A stretch of DNA of 17,009 nucleotides from an uncultured Odoribacter sp. (GCA_905193145.1 CAJJNP010000057.1:1-17009), one strand, 5' to 3'; shown: positions 7,203 to 15,505, counted from the stretch's first letter. The notes: generated by a model not told the origin, from the sequence alone. Made by a program: numbers and translations.

Positions 7203-8663
7203 ATGATAGATGTCCAGGTGCGTATTCACGACCGCTTTGTTGTGGAATTTAAGATTGGTTATGTGGTAAGGAAGGATAAACCACGTAGTGATTTTATGAT
7301 TAATACGTGGATGTTTGTGCCGAATACGTTGGATATAAATTACGACACTTACACAAAGAATCAGTTTTATCGTGATGTGAAATCGAATATTCGTTTGATT
7401 ACTCCTATATATTCTTTGAAGGAGGTTGCGAATGAAGAGGCATTGCCGTTTCAGTTTTTGGAGGTAGCTGTTAATGAATTGAACGTTGAGGCTACGGCGG
7501 AGAATTTTGCGGAGGCGGAATATCAAGTGAAGATGTTTTGTTCCATCACTAAAAGTGCTTTGCGAAGAGAGGTTGACCGCGTATGGCGTTATTCTGATAC
7601 TGCAAGTCGCTTGAAAGTGATTGAAGCGTATATTTTGCGGGTGGAAGGTATATTGAAAAAATATCGCAGTTTGTGTGAGTTGCTACCGGTTGACGGTGCA
7701 GGGAAGGATATACGGGTTTTTCATAGCTTTGGTGATGAATTTTTGTCTAATCAGGTAGATTTCTATACATTTAAGTTGTTGGAGCGGCTTCGGAAAAAAG
7801 ATAAAGAGTGTTTTGGATTGGTGGAAGAGCGTTTGTTGAAACTTGTCCGTGATGAGGTGGTTTATCGTCGTTCCCGAGGGTTTCTGGTTGTGGAAAGGCA
7901 TAGCCCCAATCGTAATCGGGCTGCTTTGTTCCGTCGAAGAATGCTGCGTCTGTATACAGAAAGTCATTTGTTTTTAAAAGCCGACCGTAAGAAGGATGGG
8001 GCGATGGTGGAACAACTTTATTTCAGTATTGCTGCGGGTATTTCAATGATTTTTGCAACTTTGATATCGTTTTCTTTTCAGCAGAAATATGGAAATTTCA
8101 CAACACCGTTATTTATTGCTTTGGTGGTGAGTTATATGTTGAAAGATAGAATCAAAGAGCTGACCCGATATTATTTTGTACATCGTCTTGCTAAAAAGTA
8201 TTTTGACAATAAGACAACAATCAGTATAAAGGACAAACCGATAGGGTGGATAAAAGAAGGTGTTGATTTCATTACAGAAGACCGAGTACCTGAGGAGGTG
8301 ATGGCTATGCGTGACCGTTCCGATATTTTAGAGGCCAATAATCGTCAGATGGCAGAAAAAATCATTCTTTATCGTACGCTTGTCCGGATAGACGGGCAAG
8401 TGTTGGATGAGAATATTCAGTATGATGTTTCGGGCGTTCACAATATACTGCGTTTTAATGTATCGTCTTTTATACTAAAAATGGAAAATCCGGAGGTGCC
8501 GTTGGCGGTTCCTAAAGAGGAAGGAGGCTATGAAATCATTAACGGTGAGCGTATTTATTATATTAATTATCTGCTGCAATTGAGAAGCAGTGAAAACGTC
8601 GATTACAAGCGTTTTCGTCTGATCTTGTCGCGCAATGGTATTGAGGGTATAGAAAAAATGTAA
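7203..8663 (+). CDS. Conserved-looking membrane-associated protein of unknown function
   Basis: I do not recognise a named family. From this start the protein has 486 residues. A long charged N-terminal region (1-270) is rich in Arg, Lys and Glu and contains helical, possibly coiled-coil stretches (about 140-165 and 190-225). Two close hydrophobic segments follow (about 272-292 and 299-314) separated by QQKYGNFTTP, which suggests a helical hairpin in the membrane. After them come a basic stretch KDRIKELTRYYFVHRLAKKY and a soluble C-terminal part. No signal peptide, P-loop, metal motif or protease motif is visible. The frame is open to an ATG at 7173, but those ten extra residues come from AT-rich DNA resembling the intergenic region, so 7203 (MIDVQVRIHDRF) is preferred, without certainty. 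It is divergent from the response regulator (126 bases) and lies 92 bases upstream of speA with no terminator between. Confidence 0.82.
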   Translation: MIDVQVRIHDRFVVEFKIGYVVRKDKPRSDFMINTWMFVPNTLDINYDTYTKNQFYRDVKSNIRLITPIYSLKEVANEEALPFQFLEVAVNELNVEATAENFAEAEYQVKMFCSITKSALRREVDRVWRYSDTASRLKVIEAYILRVEGILKKYRSLCELLPVDGAGKDIRVFHSFGDEFLSNQVDFYTFKLLERLRKKDKECFGLVEERLLKLVRDEVVYRRSRGFLVVERHSPNRNRAALFRRRMLRLYTESHLFLKADRKKDGAMVEQLYFSIAAGISMIFATLISFSFQQKYGNFTTPLFIALVVSYMLKDRIKELTRYYFVHRLAKKYFDNKTTISIKDKPIGWIKEGVDFITEDRVPEEVMAMRDRSDILEANNRQMAEKIILYRTLVRIDGQVLDENIQYDVSGVHNILRFNVSSFILKMENPEVPLAVPKEEGGYEIINGERIYYINYLLQLRSSENVDYKRFRLILSRNGIEGIEKM

Positions 8664-8683
8664 ACATAAGGCGGTCATGTCTT

Positions 8684-8698
8684 TTAATTGTCAATTAA
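8684..8698. promoter_or_regulatory. 15-bp palindrome in the speA promoter region
   Basis: TTAATTG-T-CAATTAA is a perfect 7-bp inverted repeat around one base. It overlaps the place expected for the -33 element of the speA promoter and lies just upstream of the -7 box. It could be an operator for a dimeric repressor. It is AT-rich, so chance is possible. Confidence 0.35.
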
Positions 8699-8704
8699 TT
8701 ACCT

Positions 8705-8712
8705 TAGTTTTG
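8705..8712 (+). promoter_or_regulatory. Bacteroidota -7 box for speA
   Basis: TAGTTTTG matches TAnnTTTG. A TTTT tetramer at 8682-8685 is 19 bases upstream, an approximate -33 element. Transcription would start near 8718, giving a leader of roughly 40 bases before the speA ATG. Confidence 0.55.
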
Positions 8713-8755
8713 CAGAGGTTTATAATCATTATATAATCGCTATCAAAACGTAGAA

Positions 8756-10645
8756 ATGAGAAAATGGAGTATTGAGGATTCAGCAGAACTGTATAATATC
8801 AACGGTTGGGGGCTGAGTTATTTTTCTATTAATGAAAAAGGGCATGTAGCAGTGACGCCTAAAGTAGGTGGTCCTTCAATTGATTTAAAGGAATTGATGG
8901 AAGAGTTGCAGGTGCGTGATGTGGCTGCTCCGGTACTTTTAAGATTCCCGGATATTTTGGATAACCGGATTGAGAAAATATCCAATTGTTTTGAGGCTGC
9001 TGCTCAGGAATATGGCTATAAAGCTAAGAATTTCATCATTTATCCGATAAAGGTGAATCAAATGCGTCCTGTTGTGGAGGAAATTGTCAGTCATGGCAAT
9101 AAATTCAATATTGGATTGGAGGCTGGTTCGAAACCGGAATTGCATGCCGTTTTGTCAATTGACATTGATGAGGATGCAATGATCATTTGTAATGGTTATA
9201 AGGATGAAAGTTATATAGAATTGGCTCTATTGGCCCAGAAGATGGGTAAACGTATCTACTTGGTCGTAGAGAAATTGATGGAATTGAAGACCATTGCCCG
9301 GCTTGCCAAGAAAATGGGAGTTCGCCCTAATATTGGCATTCGCATCAAATTGGCTAGCTCCGGTAGCGGAAAATGGGAAGAATCCGGTGGAGATGTCAGT
9401 AAATTCGGTGTAAATTCCAGTGAGCTGTTGGATGCTTTGGAATTGTTGGAGAAGAATAAGATGGCTGATTGTCTGCAGTTGATTCATTTCCACATAGGCA
9501 GTCAGGTGACAAATATTCGTCGTATTAAAACGGCATTGAAAGAGGCTTCTCAGTTTTACGTGCAGCTGAAGCGGATGGGCTATAATATTAATTTTGTCGA
9601 TATTGGTGGAGGCTTGGGGGTAGATTACGACGGGACACGTTCTGCTACATCTAATAGTATGAACTATTCTATCCAAGAGTATGTGAATGATGCTGTTTCT
9701 GCCATTGTTGATGTGTGTGTGAAAAATGAACTTCCGCAACCGAATATCATTACAGAGTCGGGACGTTCGTTGACAGCTCATCATTCTGTATTAGTATTTG
9801 AGGCTTTGGCAAGTACAAGTCTTCCGGCTTTCGATGAAGCGGAGGAAATAGATGAAAATGCCCATGAACTGGTGAAGGAATTATATGAATTGTGGGATAA
9901 TCTGAATCAGCCGCGTTTGTTGGAAACTTGGCACGATGCTTTGCAGTGTCGTGAAGATGCCTTGAATCTTTTTAATTTGGGATTGATTGATTTGAATACC
10001 AGAGCACAGGTTGAACGCTTGTTCTGGTCGGTAGCTCGTGAAGTATATGAGATGGCAGATGCGACAAAACATGCACCGGATGAACTGAAGAAAATTGCGA
10101 AAATGTTGCCGGACAAGTATTTCTGCAACTTCTCTTTGTTTCAATCGTTGCCTGACTCTTGGGCTATAGATCAGATTTTCCCGATTATACCATTGTCACG
10201 CTTGAATGAACAGCCTACAAAATCGGCAACGATTCAAGATATTACTTGTGATTCGGATGGTAAGATTAATAATTTTATCTCTACGCGTAATTTCTCCTAT
10301 CATTTGCCGGTGCATGAGTTGAATAACAAAGAGCCTTATTATTTCGGAGTGTTCCTTGTCGGAGCTTATCAGGAAATTTTAGGAGACTTGCATAATTTGT
10401 TTGGTGATACCAATGCTGTACATATCAAAGTGAAGAATGGCGAATATGTCATAGACAAGGTGATTGAAGGAGAAACTGTCGCAGATGTATTGGAGTATGT
10501 ACAGTTTACTCCAAAACGTATGGCTCGTACAGTAGAAGTCTGGGTGATGTCTTCAGTGAAGAAGGGTATCATTTCTCCGGAGGAAGGGCGAGAGTTCTTG
10601 TCAAATTATCGTTCAGGATTGTATGGATATACTTATTTAGAGTAA
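8756..10645 (+). CDS. speA: Biosynthetic arginine decarboxylase
   Basis: 629 residues, the normal length for SpeA-type, PLP-dependent arginine decarboxylase of the alanine-racemase fold. It converts arginine to agmatine and CO2 in the cytoplasm, the first step of putrescine and spermidine synthesis. Motifs seen: the Schiff-base lysine in YPIKVNQ (Lys99); HFHIGSQ (244-250); the PLP-phosphate-binding loop GGGLGVDYDG (284-293); ESGRS (334-338); the insertion domain of about residues 360-460 typical of SpeA; the active-site CDSDG (Cys498, 498-502) and GAYQE (536-540). All key residues are intact. The ATG at 8756 gives the family N-terminus MRKWSIEDSAELYNINGWG. The gene converges on an operon that contains an agmatinase, which would use its product. 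Confidence 0.97.
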   Translation: MRKWSIEDSAELYNINGWGLSYFSINEKGHVAVTPKVGGPSIDLKELMEELQVRDVAAPVLLRFPDILDNRIEKISNCFEAAAQEYGYKAKNFIIYPIKVNQMRPVVEEIVSHGNKFNIGLEAGSKPELHAVLSIDIDEDAMIICNGYKDESYIELALLAQKMGKRIYLVVEKLMELKTIARLAKKMGVRPNIGIRIKLASSGSGKWEESGGDVSKFGVNSSELLDALELLEKNKMADCLQLIHFHIGSQVTNIRRIKTALKEASQFYVQLKRMGYNINFVDIGGGLGVDYDGTRSATSNSMNYSIQEYVNDAVSAIVDVCVKNELPQPNIITESGRSLTAHHSVLVFEALASTSLPAFDEAEEIDENAHELVKELYELWDNLNQPRLLETWHDALQCREDALNLFNLGLIDLNTRAQVERLFWSVAREVYEMADATKHAPDELKKIAKMLPDKYFCNFSLFQSLPDSWAIDQIFPIIPLSRLNEQPTKSATIQDITCDSDGKINNFISTRNFSYHLPVHELNNKEPYYFGVFLVGAYQEILGDLHNLFGDTNAVHIKVKNGEYVIDKVIEGETVADVLEYVQFTPKRMARTVEVWVMSSVKKGIISPEEGREFLSNYRSGLYGYTYLE

Positions 10646-10667
10646 GTAGAACGAAGCTATTATAATG

Positions 10668-10714
10668 AAAATATGCCTGACATGAGGAGCATTCCTGTAT
10701 GTCAGGCATATTTT
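10668..10714. terminator. Bidirectional terminator between speA and the rhomboid gene
   Basis: ATATGCCTGACAT (10671-10683) pairs perfectly with ATGTCAGGCATAT (10699-10711), extended by three A-T pairs. The 15-base apex contains a second small hairpin, AGGA-GCAT-TCCT. The plus strand continues TTTTATTT, serving speA, whose stop is 23 bases upstream. The stem is also just past the minus-strand rhomboid stop at 10717, with a weaker T-rich tail on that side. Confidence 0.88.
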
Positions 10715-10716
10715 AT

Positions 10717-11310
10717 TTAAAAGTGGCTTAAAAACATTTGGAATAGACGCGGTTCCAATAGTATGGGAAATACGAATCCGAATACGGCTCCATAAAAATG
10801 GGCATTGTGATTGATGTTGTCGCTACCTTGATGGGCCATATATTGGCAGTAGGCTAAGTATAAAACACCGAACAGTATTCCTGGAATGGGAATAACGGCG
10901 AATAACAGAATCTTATCCCAAGGGTTTAAAAAGATGTCGGCAAAAAGTACGGCAGATACAGCTCCGGAAGCCCCGATGGAGGTGTACCATTCAGCGTTCC
11001 GGTAGCGTATGATGTCGGAAATGGAAGCTGCTATCATACCGCCAAAATAAAGCGTTAGAAAAGCCCATTTGCCAAAGCCTAAATATTCGAATGCGGTTTC
11101 GATGTAGCCGCCGAATGACCAAAATGTAAACATGTTCACCAATAAATGAATCCAGTCGGCATGTACAAATCCATGGGTGATTATGCGCCACCATTCTTGA
11201 TGTTGGACTACGCGATAAGGTTTTAGGGATAGGCGTTCAAATAGCTGATATTTATTGAAGCATGCTATTGAAACGGCGGCTGTGACTATAATAAGTAAAT
11301 CGGTGAACAT
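10717..11310 (-). CDS. Rhomboid-family intramembrane serine protease
   Basis: 197 residues, a compact six-helix rhomboid core without an extra cytoplasmic domain. Rhomboids cleave membrane-spanning substrates within the bilayer. The catalytic serine is in GASGA (Ser115), and the catalytic histidine is most likely His171 in NAHFYGAVFG. The helix-2 motif H-x-x-x-N is present (His55, Asn59), and WWRIITHGFVHADW matches the L1-loop region of the family. Hydrophobic segments fall near 3-19, 50-70, 82-100, 111-128, 133-153 and 169-186. The ATG at 11310 is six bases after the agmatinase stop, so it is probably translated from the deaminase-agmatinase transcript. The substrate is unknown and nothing nearby is an obvious one. 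Confidence 0.93.
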   Translation of the reverse strand: MFTDLLIIVTAAVSIACFNKYQLFERLSLKPYRVVQHQEWWRIITHGFVHADWIHLLVNMFTFWSFGGYIETAFEYLGFGKWAFLTLYFGGMIAASISDIIRYRNAEWYTSIGASGAVSAVLFADIFLNPWDKILLFAVIPIPGILFGVLYLAYCQYMAHQGSDNINHNAHFYGAVFGFVFPILLEPRLFQMFLSHF

Positions 11311-11316
11311 ATTTTG

Positions 11317-12177
11317 TTATTTAAATCTACAACTTAAGAATTGGTATATGAGTTTTGCTGCCAGAAAATCCGGAGCTTTGTTACTTGCGTTTGGACAAAG
11401 TTCAACGACATCCAAGCCGATAATGTTATGGCGTTCGTTGATGAGCTTCAATAAGGTCATTACATCGCGATAGCTCAATCCATCCGGTTCGGGAGTTCCT
11501 GTTGAAGGCATATAGGCTGGATCCAATACATCCAGGTCGATGGTGACGTAAACATTATCTAGTAGTTTTTGTGATATTTCGTACATCCAAGTTGTATCAC
11601 CTAATTCTTTGATCTCGTGTGCATAGAAAATGCGTTCCGGGTCAATATTATGTTTTTCTTCAATGGCTGAACTTCGGATTCCAACCTGTACGATGCTGGA
11701 GGTGATGTCTTTGCCTCTTGCCATGACACATGCATGGTTGTATGGAGATCCTTCATATTCGTCACGCATATCGGAATGGGCATCCAATTGAAGAATGGAG
11801 AAGTTGTCGTAGTGTTTTGCGACGGCACGGAAAGCTCCTACGCTGACAGAATGCTCGCCTCCAAGAAGAACCGGGAATTTTTTGTCATCCAAAATAGTAT
11901 TCATGCGACGTTCTACTTCATCTGCCATGGCTTCCGGTGATGAATTTTCAGTCACGGCATCTAAAGTGGCAATACCTTTTTTGAATACTTCCGAGTCTGT
12001 CTCAATATCATAAAATTCCAAGTTGAAAGAGGCTTCCAGTAAAGCTTGAGGACCTTTATCTGCGCCTTTAATCCAAGTGCTGGTGCCATCATATGGCACC
12101 GGTAAAATAGCGATTTCTGCTGTTTCGTAATTTGTGTACTTTTCTTCGAAATCTCCGTAAAGTGTTTTCTCTGCCAT
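11317..12177 (-). CDS. speB: Agmatinase (ureohydrolase family)
   Basis: 286 residues, a binuclear-manganese ureohydrolase. Metal ligands are all visible: His109 in GGEHS, Asp132/His134/Asp136 in LDAHSD, and Asp214/Asp216 in IDLDVLDP. The tail of the family motif, PSTGTPEPDGLSY (224-236), and GLDVVELCP (254-262) follow. The agmatinase branch hydrolyses agmatine to putrescine and urea. The convergent speA makes agmatine, which supports this substrate over guanidinobutyrate or other guanidino compounds. The start is two bases after the stop of the amidohydrolase gene, and its stop is six bases before the rhomboid ATG: a tight operon. Family is certain, agmatine specificity likely. Confidence 0.92.
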   Translation of the reverse strand: MAEKTLYGDFEEKYTNYETAEIAILPVPYDGTSTWIKGADKGPQALLEASFNLEFYDIETDSEVFKKGIATLDAVTENSSPEAMADEVERRMNTILDDKKFPVLLGGEHSVSVGAFRAVAKHYDNFSILQLDAHSDMRDEYEGSPYNHACVMARGKDITSSIVQVGIRSSAIEEKHNIDPERIFYAHEIKELGDTTWMYEISQKLLDNVYVTIDLDVLDPAYMPSTGTPEPDGLSYRDVMTLLKLINERHNIIGLDVVELCPNASNKAPDFLAAKLIYQFLSCRFK

Positions 12178-12179
12178 GA

Positions 12180-13478
12180 TTATTTACAATTATTTGTTTT
12201 CAACTGTTTTACTTCTTCTATTGCGGCATCTTTGTTAATTGTTTTGAGCTGTCTGCCTTGCATCAGCCATTCGCCATGTACCATGGTTGAATATATATTT
12301 TTGCTATTCATGGCATATACTATGGCGGAATATTCGTCGTATATCGGTTGCATATTGGATGCGTCTGCATGCACGAGAATCAAGTCTGCACTTTTGTTGA
12401 TTTCCAAAGAGCCGGTAATATTTCCTAAACCGAGAGCTTGAGCTCCTCCTATTGTGGCCATGCGAAGAGCTGTTTTCGCATTGACGGCTTCCGGGTTGTA
12501 GTCGACGACTTTGGCTAATAAAGCGGCAAAGCGCATTTCTTCAACCATATCGAGGGAGTTGTTGCTGGCTGTTCCGTCTGTTCCGATACCTACAGTGATT
12601 CCTGCTTTGAGGCAGGCGTCAATAGGTGCTATTCCACTGGATAGTTTTAAGTTGCTTTTTGGGCAATGGGCTATGGATGTTTTTGTTTTTGCCAGCAGTT
12701 CCATCTCCTTTGGATTGAGCCATACACAGTGGGCGGCAATGACGTTTGTGTCCAGTAATCCTAAAGAGTATAGGTATTCTGCCGGTCGCATATTTGTGCG
12801 GGCTTGAATGTCTTCTACTTCTTTACTTGTTTCAGAAAGATGTATCTGCAAAATTGTATTGTGCTTGTCGGCAAGATATTTGGCTTTCTTTAATGTTTCG
12901 GCAGAGCAGGTGTAAGGAGCATGAGCACAAATGGAGGGATGTATTAAATGGTCTCCTTCCCAATTGTATATAAGTTCCTCGGATAGCGTGATGCCTGCTG
13001 TTAGGTCGCCAAAGCTCGGCGTTGGGAAATCAATTAGCGATTCTCCGACAACTCCGCGCATGCCGGCCTTATGGGCTTCTTCTGCAATGGCATTCTCAAA
13101 GAAGTACATATCATTAAAGCAGGTTGTTCCTGATTTAATCATTTCAACTAATGCCAAGCGTGTAGCAATACGTACATTTTGTTCGTTGACAAGCCGGGCT
13201 TCAGCAGGGAAAATGTGTTCGGTCAGCCAGGTATGCAACGGTAAATCATCGGCATAACCACGCAGCATGGTCATGGGTAGATGGTTGTGTGTGTTAACAA
13301 ATCCGGGCAGTATGTACATGCCTTGTGCATCTGTAATTTCAGCATCCGGATCGGATAGAGTTCCGGATGTTATTTCTTTAATTTGTCCTCCTTCTATTAG
13401 TATGCTGCCGTTGGGGATAATTTCCATTCCGGCATTCATCGTAATAATGTGGGCGTTGCTGATTATTTTTTTGCTCAT
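12180..13478 (-). CDS. mtaD: Amidohydrolase, probable 5'-methylthioadenosine/S-adenosylhomocysteine deaminase
   Basis: 432 residues, family length for the MTA/SAH deaminase group of the amidohydrolase superfamily. Zinc-site residues: His64 and His66 in NTHNHLPMTMLRG, His213 in QIHLSE with Glu216, His250 in AAHCVW, and Asp301 in GTDGTASNNSLDM. The segment LHTWLTEHIFPAE (81-93) and HAPYTCS (186-192) are typical of this subgroup. It would deaminate MTA and SAH (perhaps adenosine) to the inosine forms, recycling by-products of methylation and polyamine synthesis. Other deaminases of the same group (for example guanine or chlorinated-triazine types) are less likely but not excluded. It is first in the operon with agmatinase and rhomboid, and divergent from fucI. 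Confidence 0.88.
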   Translation of the reverse strand: MSKKIISNAHIITMNAGMEIIPNGSILIEGGQIKEITSGTLSDPDAEITDAQGMYILPGFVNTHNHLPMTMLRGYADDLPLHTWLTEHIFPAEARLVNEQNVRIATRLALVEMIKSGTTCFNDMYFFENAIAEEAHKAGMRGVVGESLIDFPTPSFGDLTAGITLSEELIYNWEGDHLIHPSICAHAPYTCSAETLKKAKYLADKHNTILQIHLSETSKEVEDIQARTNMRPAEYLYSLGLLDTNVIAAHCVWLNPKEMELLAKTKTSIAHCPKSNLKLSSGIAPIDACLKAGITVGIGTDGTASNNSLDMVEEMRFAALLAKVVDYNPEAVNAKTALRMATIGGAQALGLGNITGSLEINKSADLILVHADASNMQPIYDEYSAIVYAMNSKNIYSTMVHGEWLMQGRQLKTINKDAAIEEVKQLKTNNCK

Positions 13479-13492
13479 TATTTTACTTTTTA

Positions 13493-13500
13493 CAAAGGTA
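13493..13500 (-). promoter_or_regulatory. Candidate -7 box for the deaminase-agmatinase-rhomboid operon
   Basis: The minus strand reads TACCTTTG, a TAnnTTTG match 14 bases before the ATG at 13478, which would give a very short leader. No clear -33 TTTG is seen at the usual distance. Confidence 0.4.
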
Positions 13501-13597
13501 GCTAAAACTTCTCAATTATATAGGTTGTTATCTTTCAATTAGCAAGAATTATGGATTAAAAAAAATTTTTTCTAGGTGGTATTCCATTGTAAAATTT

Positions 13598-13605
13598 TAT
13601 ATTTG
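13598..13605 (+). promoter_or_regulatory. Candidate -7 box for the fucIA-kinase operon
   Basis: TATATTTG matches TAnnTTTG and lies 64 bases before the fucI ATG, giving a leader of about 55 bases. No convincing -33 element is visible upstream, as expected of a promoter that may need an activator. Confidence 0.45.
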
Positions 13606-13614
13606 TGGTGATAT

Positions 13615-13640
13615 AGAAAAGATGCCTTTTCTTTAGAAAA
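13615..13640 (+). repeat. Overlapping inverted repeats in the fucI leader
   Basis: The arrangement is AGAAAA-N6-TTTTCT-N2-AGAAAA. The central arm can pair with either flanking arm, forming mutually exclusive 6-bp stems. It lies downstream of the candidate -7 box and so in the transcribed leader. It might be an operator or a structural switch; it is AT-rich and may be chance. Confidence 0.3.
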
Positions 13641-13669
13641 AAGATATATTTTGATTAAAACAAGATGTT

Positions 13670-15460
13670 ATGACAAAGCAAGCAAGATTTATCGGAGAAT
13701 ATCCGAAAGTAGGTATTCGTCCTGTTATTGATGGTCGTCAGGGTGGTGTGCGTGAGTCGTTGGAAATGCAAACGATGGATATGGCTAAAAATGTAGCCAA
13801 TTTGATTAGTAGTGAATTGAAATACAGTGATGGTACTGCTGTACAATGTGTAATTGCTGACTCAACAATTGGTCGTGTGCCGGAAGCTGCTGCTTGTGCT
13901 GAGAAATTCCGTAAGGAAGGTGTTGGGGTTGTAATTTCTGTGACTCCGTGTTGGTGTTATGGTAGTGAGACAATCGACTACGATTCGCGTATGCCTCAGG
14001 CTATTTGGGGCTTTAATGGAACGGAACGTCCGGGTGCTGTGTATTTGGCAGCTGCTTTAGCTGGTCACACTCAGAAAGGTATGCCTGCTTTTGGTATTTA
14101 TGGACATGACGTGCAGGATGCTGATGATAAGAGTATTCCGGAGGATGTAAAAGAAAAATTATTGCGTTTCGCAAGAGCTGGTATTGCCGTGGCAACCATG
14201 CGTGGCAAGAGTTATCTTTCTATCGGTAATGTAGCGATGGGTATTGCTGGAAGTATTGTAGATGCGGATTTTTTCCAGACTTATTTGGGAATGAGAAATG
14301 AGCAAGTCGATATGAGTGAAATTGTGCGTCGTATCGATGAAGGTATTTATGATAAAGAAGAATATGCAAAAGCATTGGCTTGGGTTGTGAAATATTGCAA
14401 GGTGAATGAGGGAACGGATTTTAATATTCCTGAAAAACGTAAAAACCGCCAGGAATTGGATGCTGATTGGGAGTATGTTGTAAAGATGTTTATGATTTTC
14501 AGAGACTTGATGTGTGGAAATGCAAAATTGAAAGAATTGGGCTTTAAAGAGGAGGCTTTGGGACATAATGCTATTTTGGGAGGTTTTCAAGGACAGCGTC
14601 AATGGACAGATCATTTCCCTAATGGTGACTTTGCAGAAGCTTTCATGAATACTTCTTTTGATTGGAATGGTATTCGTGAGCCATTTGCTTTTGCAACAGA
14701 AAATGATTCGTTGAATGGGGTTGCAATGTTGTTTGGTAAATTGTTGTCAAATACAGCTCAGATATTTGCTGATGTGCGAACCTATTGGAGTCCTGCGGCT
14801 GTAGAACGTGTAACCGGTAAAAAATTGACTGGTGCGGCGGCTAATGGTATTATCCATTTGATTAATTCTGGTGCTGCAACTTTGGATGGAAGTGGTGAAC
14901 AAAGCTGTAATGGAGAACCGGCAATGAAGCCTTTCTGGGAAATTACCGAGGAAGAGACTGAAAAATGTCTGAAAGCTACAACTTGGTATCCTGCTAACCG
15001 AGATTATTTCCGTGGAGGAGGTTTTTCTTCTAATTTCTTATCTAAAGGAGGAATGCCTGTTACTATGATGCGTGTAAATATTGTAAAAGGTTTGGGACCT
15101 GTATTACAATTGGCAGAGGGATATACCGTTGAGATAGATCCTGAAGTTCATAAGATTTTGAATGAGCGTACAGATAAAACATGGCCGACTACTTGGTTTG
15201 CTCCTCGTTTGACAGGAGGTGGAGCTTTCAAGGATGTTTATTCTGTAATGAACAATTGGGGCGCTAACCACGGTGCAATCAGTTATGGACATATCGGAGC
15301 GGATCTGATAACATTGGCTTCTATGTTGAGAATACCTGTTTGTATGCATAATGTAGCGCAGGATAAGATTTTCCGCCCAAGTGCATGGAATGCGTTTGGA
15401 ATGGATCCAGAGGGTGCCGATTATAGAGCATGTCAAAACTATGGAGCTCTTTATAAATGA
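13670..15460 (+). CDS. fucI: L-fucose isomerase
   Basis: 596 residues (E. coli FucI about 591). It interconverts L-fucose and L-fuculose, the first intracellular step of fucose catabolism, and uses Mn2+. Visible: the conserved N-terminus with [30 protein letters not shown] (94-105); GIYGHDVQD (142-150); [18 protein letters not shown] (178-195); [16 protein letters not shown] (305-320). The metal ligands Glu344 (in ATENDSLNG) and Asp368 (in FADVRTYW) keep the 24-residue spacing of E. coli Glu337/Asp361, and His534 in [10 protein letters not shown] fits the third ligand. The closely related arabinose isomerase group is less likely because length and motifs match FucI throughout. The ATG at 13670 is chosen because an ATG five bases upstream meets a stop at once. 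It is the first gene of the fuc operon. Confidence 0.97.
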   Translation: MTKQARFIGEYPKVGIRPVIDGRQGGVRESLEMQTMDMAKNVANLISSELKYSDGTAVQCVIADSTIGRVPEAAACAEKFRKEGVGVVISVTPCWCYGSETIDYDSRMPQAIWGFNGTERPGAVYLAAALAGHTQKGMPAFGIYGHDVQDADDKSIPEDVKEKLLRFARAGIAVATMRGKSYLSIGNVAMGIAGSIVDADFFQTYLGMRNEQVDMSEIVRRIDEGIYDKEEYAKALAWVVKYCKVNEGTDFNIPEKRKNRQELDADWEYVVKMFMIFRDLMCGNAKLKELGFKEEALGHNAILGGFQGQRQWTDHFPNGDFAEAFMNTSFDWNGIREPFAFATENDSLNGVAMLFGKLLSNTAQIFADVRTYWSPAAVERVTGKKLTGAAANGIIHLINSGAATLDGSGEQSCNGEPAMKPFWEITEEETEKCLKATTWYPANRDYFRGGGFSSNFLSKGGMPVTMMRVNIVKGLGPVLQLAEGYTVEIDPEVHKILNERTDKTWPTTWFAPRLTGGGAFKDVYSVMNNWGANHGAISYGHIGADLITLASMLRIPVCMHNVAQDKIFRPSAWNAFGMDPEGADYRACQNYGALYK

Positions 15461-15470
15461 TAATATTGTT

Positions 15471-15505
15471 AGATAGAGGGAGTCTGTGAAAGGAACCCTC
15501 TATTT
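15471..15505 (+). other. Intercistronic hairpin between fucI and fucA
   Basis: ATAGAGGG (15473-15480) pairs with CCCTCTAT (15496-15503), extendable by a G-T and an A-T pair, around a 15-base loop. The following T run is short (TTTGC), so it is a weak terminator at best. It could instead protect the 3' end of processed fucI RNA or lower downstream expression. Confidence 0.55.

Noticed and set aside
7152..7526. 124-codon minus-strand frame opposite the start of the unknown membrane protein gene
   Set aside because: The plus-strand frame is four times longer with protein-like composition; the antisense translation is low-complexity and I/H/N-rich.
8721..8738. Repeated TATAATC and palindrome ATTATATAAT before speA
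   Set aside because: Very AT-rich and short; expected by chance in such a leader, with no second supporting feature.
9227..9784. 185-codon minus-strand open frame inside speA
   Set aside because: It is antisense to a highly conserved enzyme with all motifs intact, and its translation resembles no protein family; it is a coding shadow.
13577..13590. Sigma-54-like TGG...TTG sequence upstream of fucI
   Set aside because: The spacing between GG and the expected GC is one base short and the second element reads TTGT, so it fails the strict -24/-12 rule.
14159..14614. 151-codon minus-strand open frame inside fucI
   Set aside because: It is antisense to conserved fucI and rich in residues expected from the complementary strand; no promoter or family signal.
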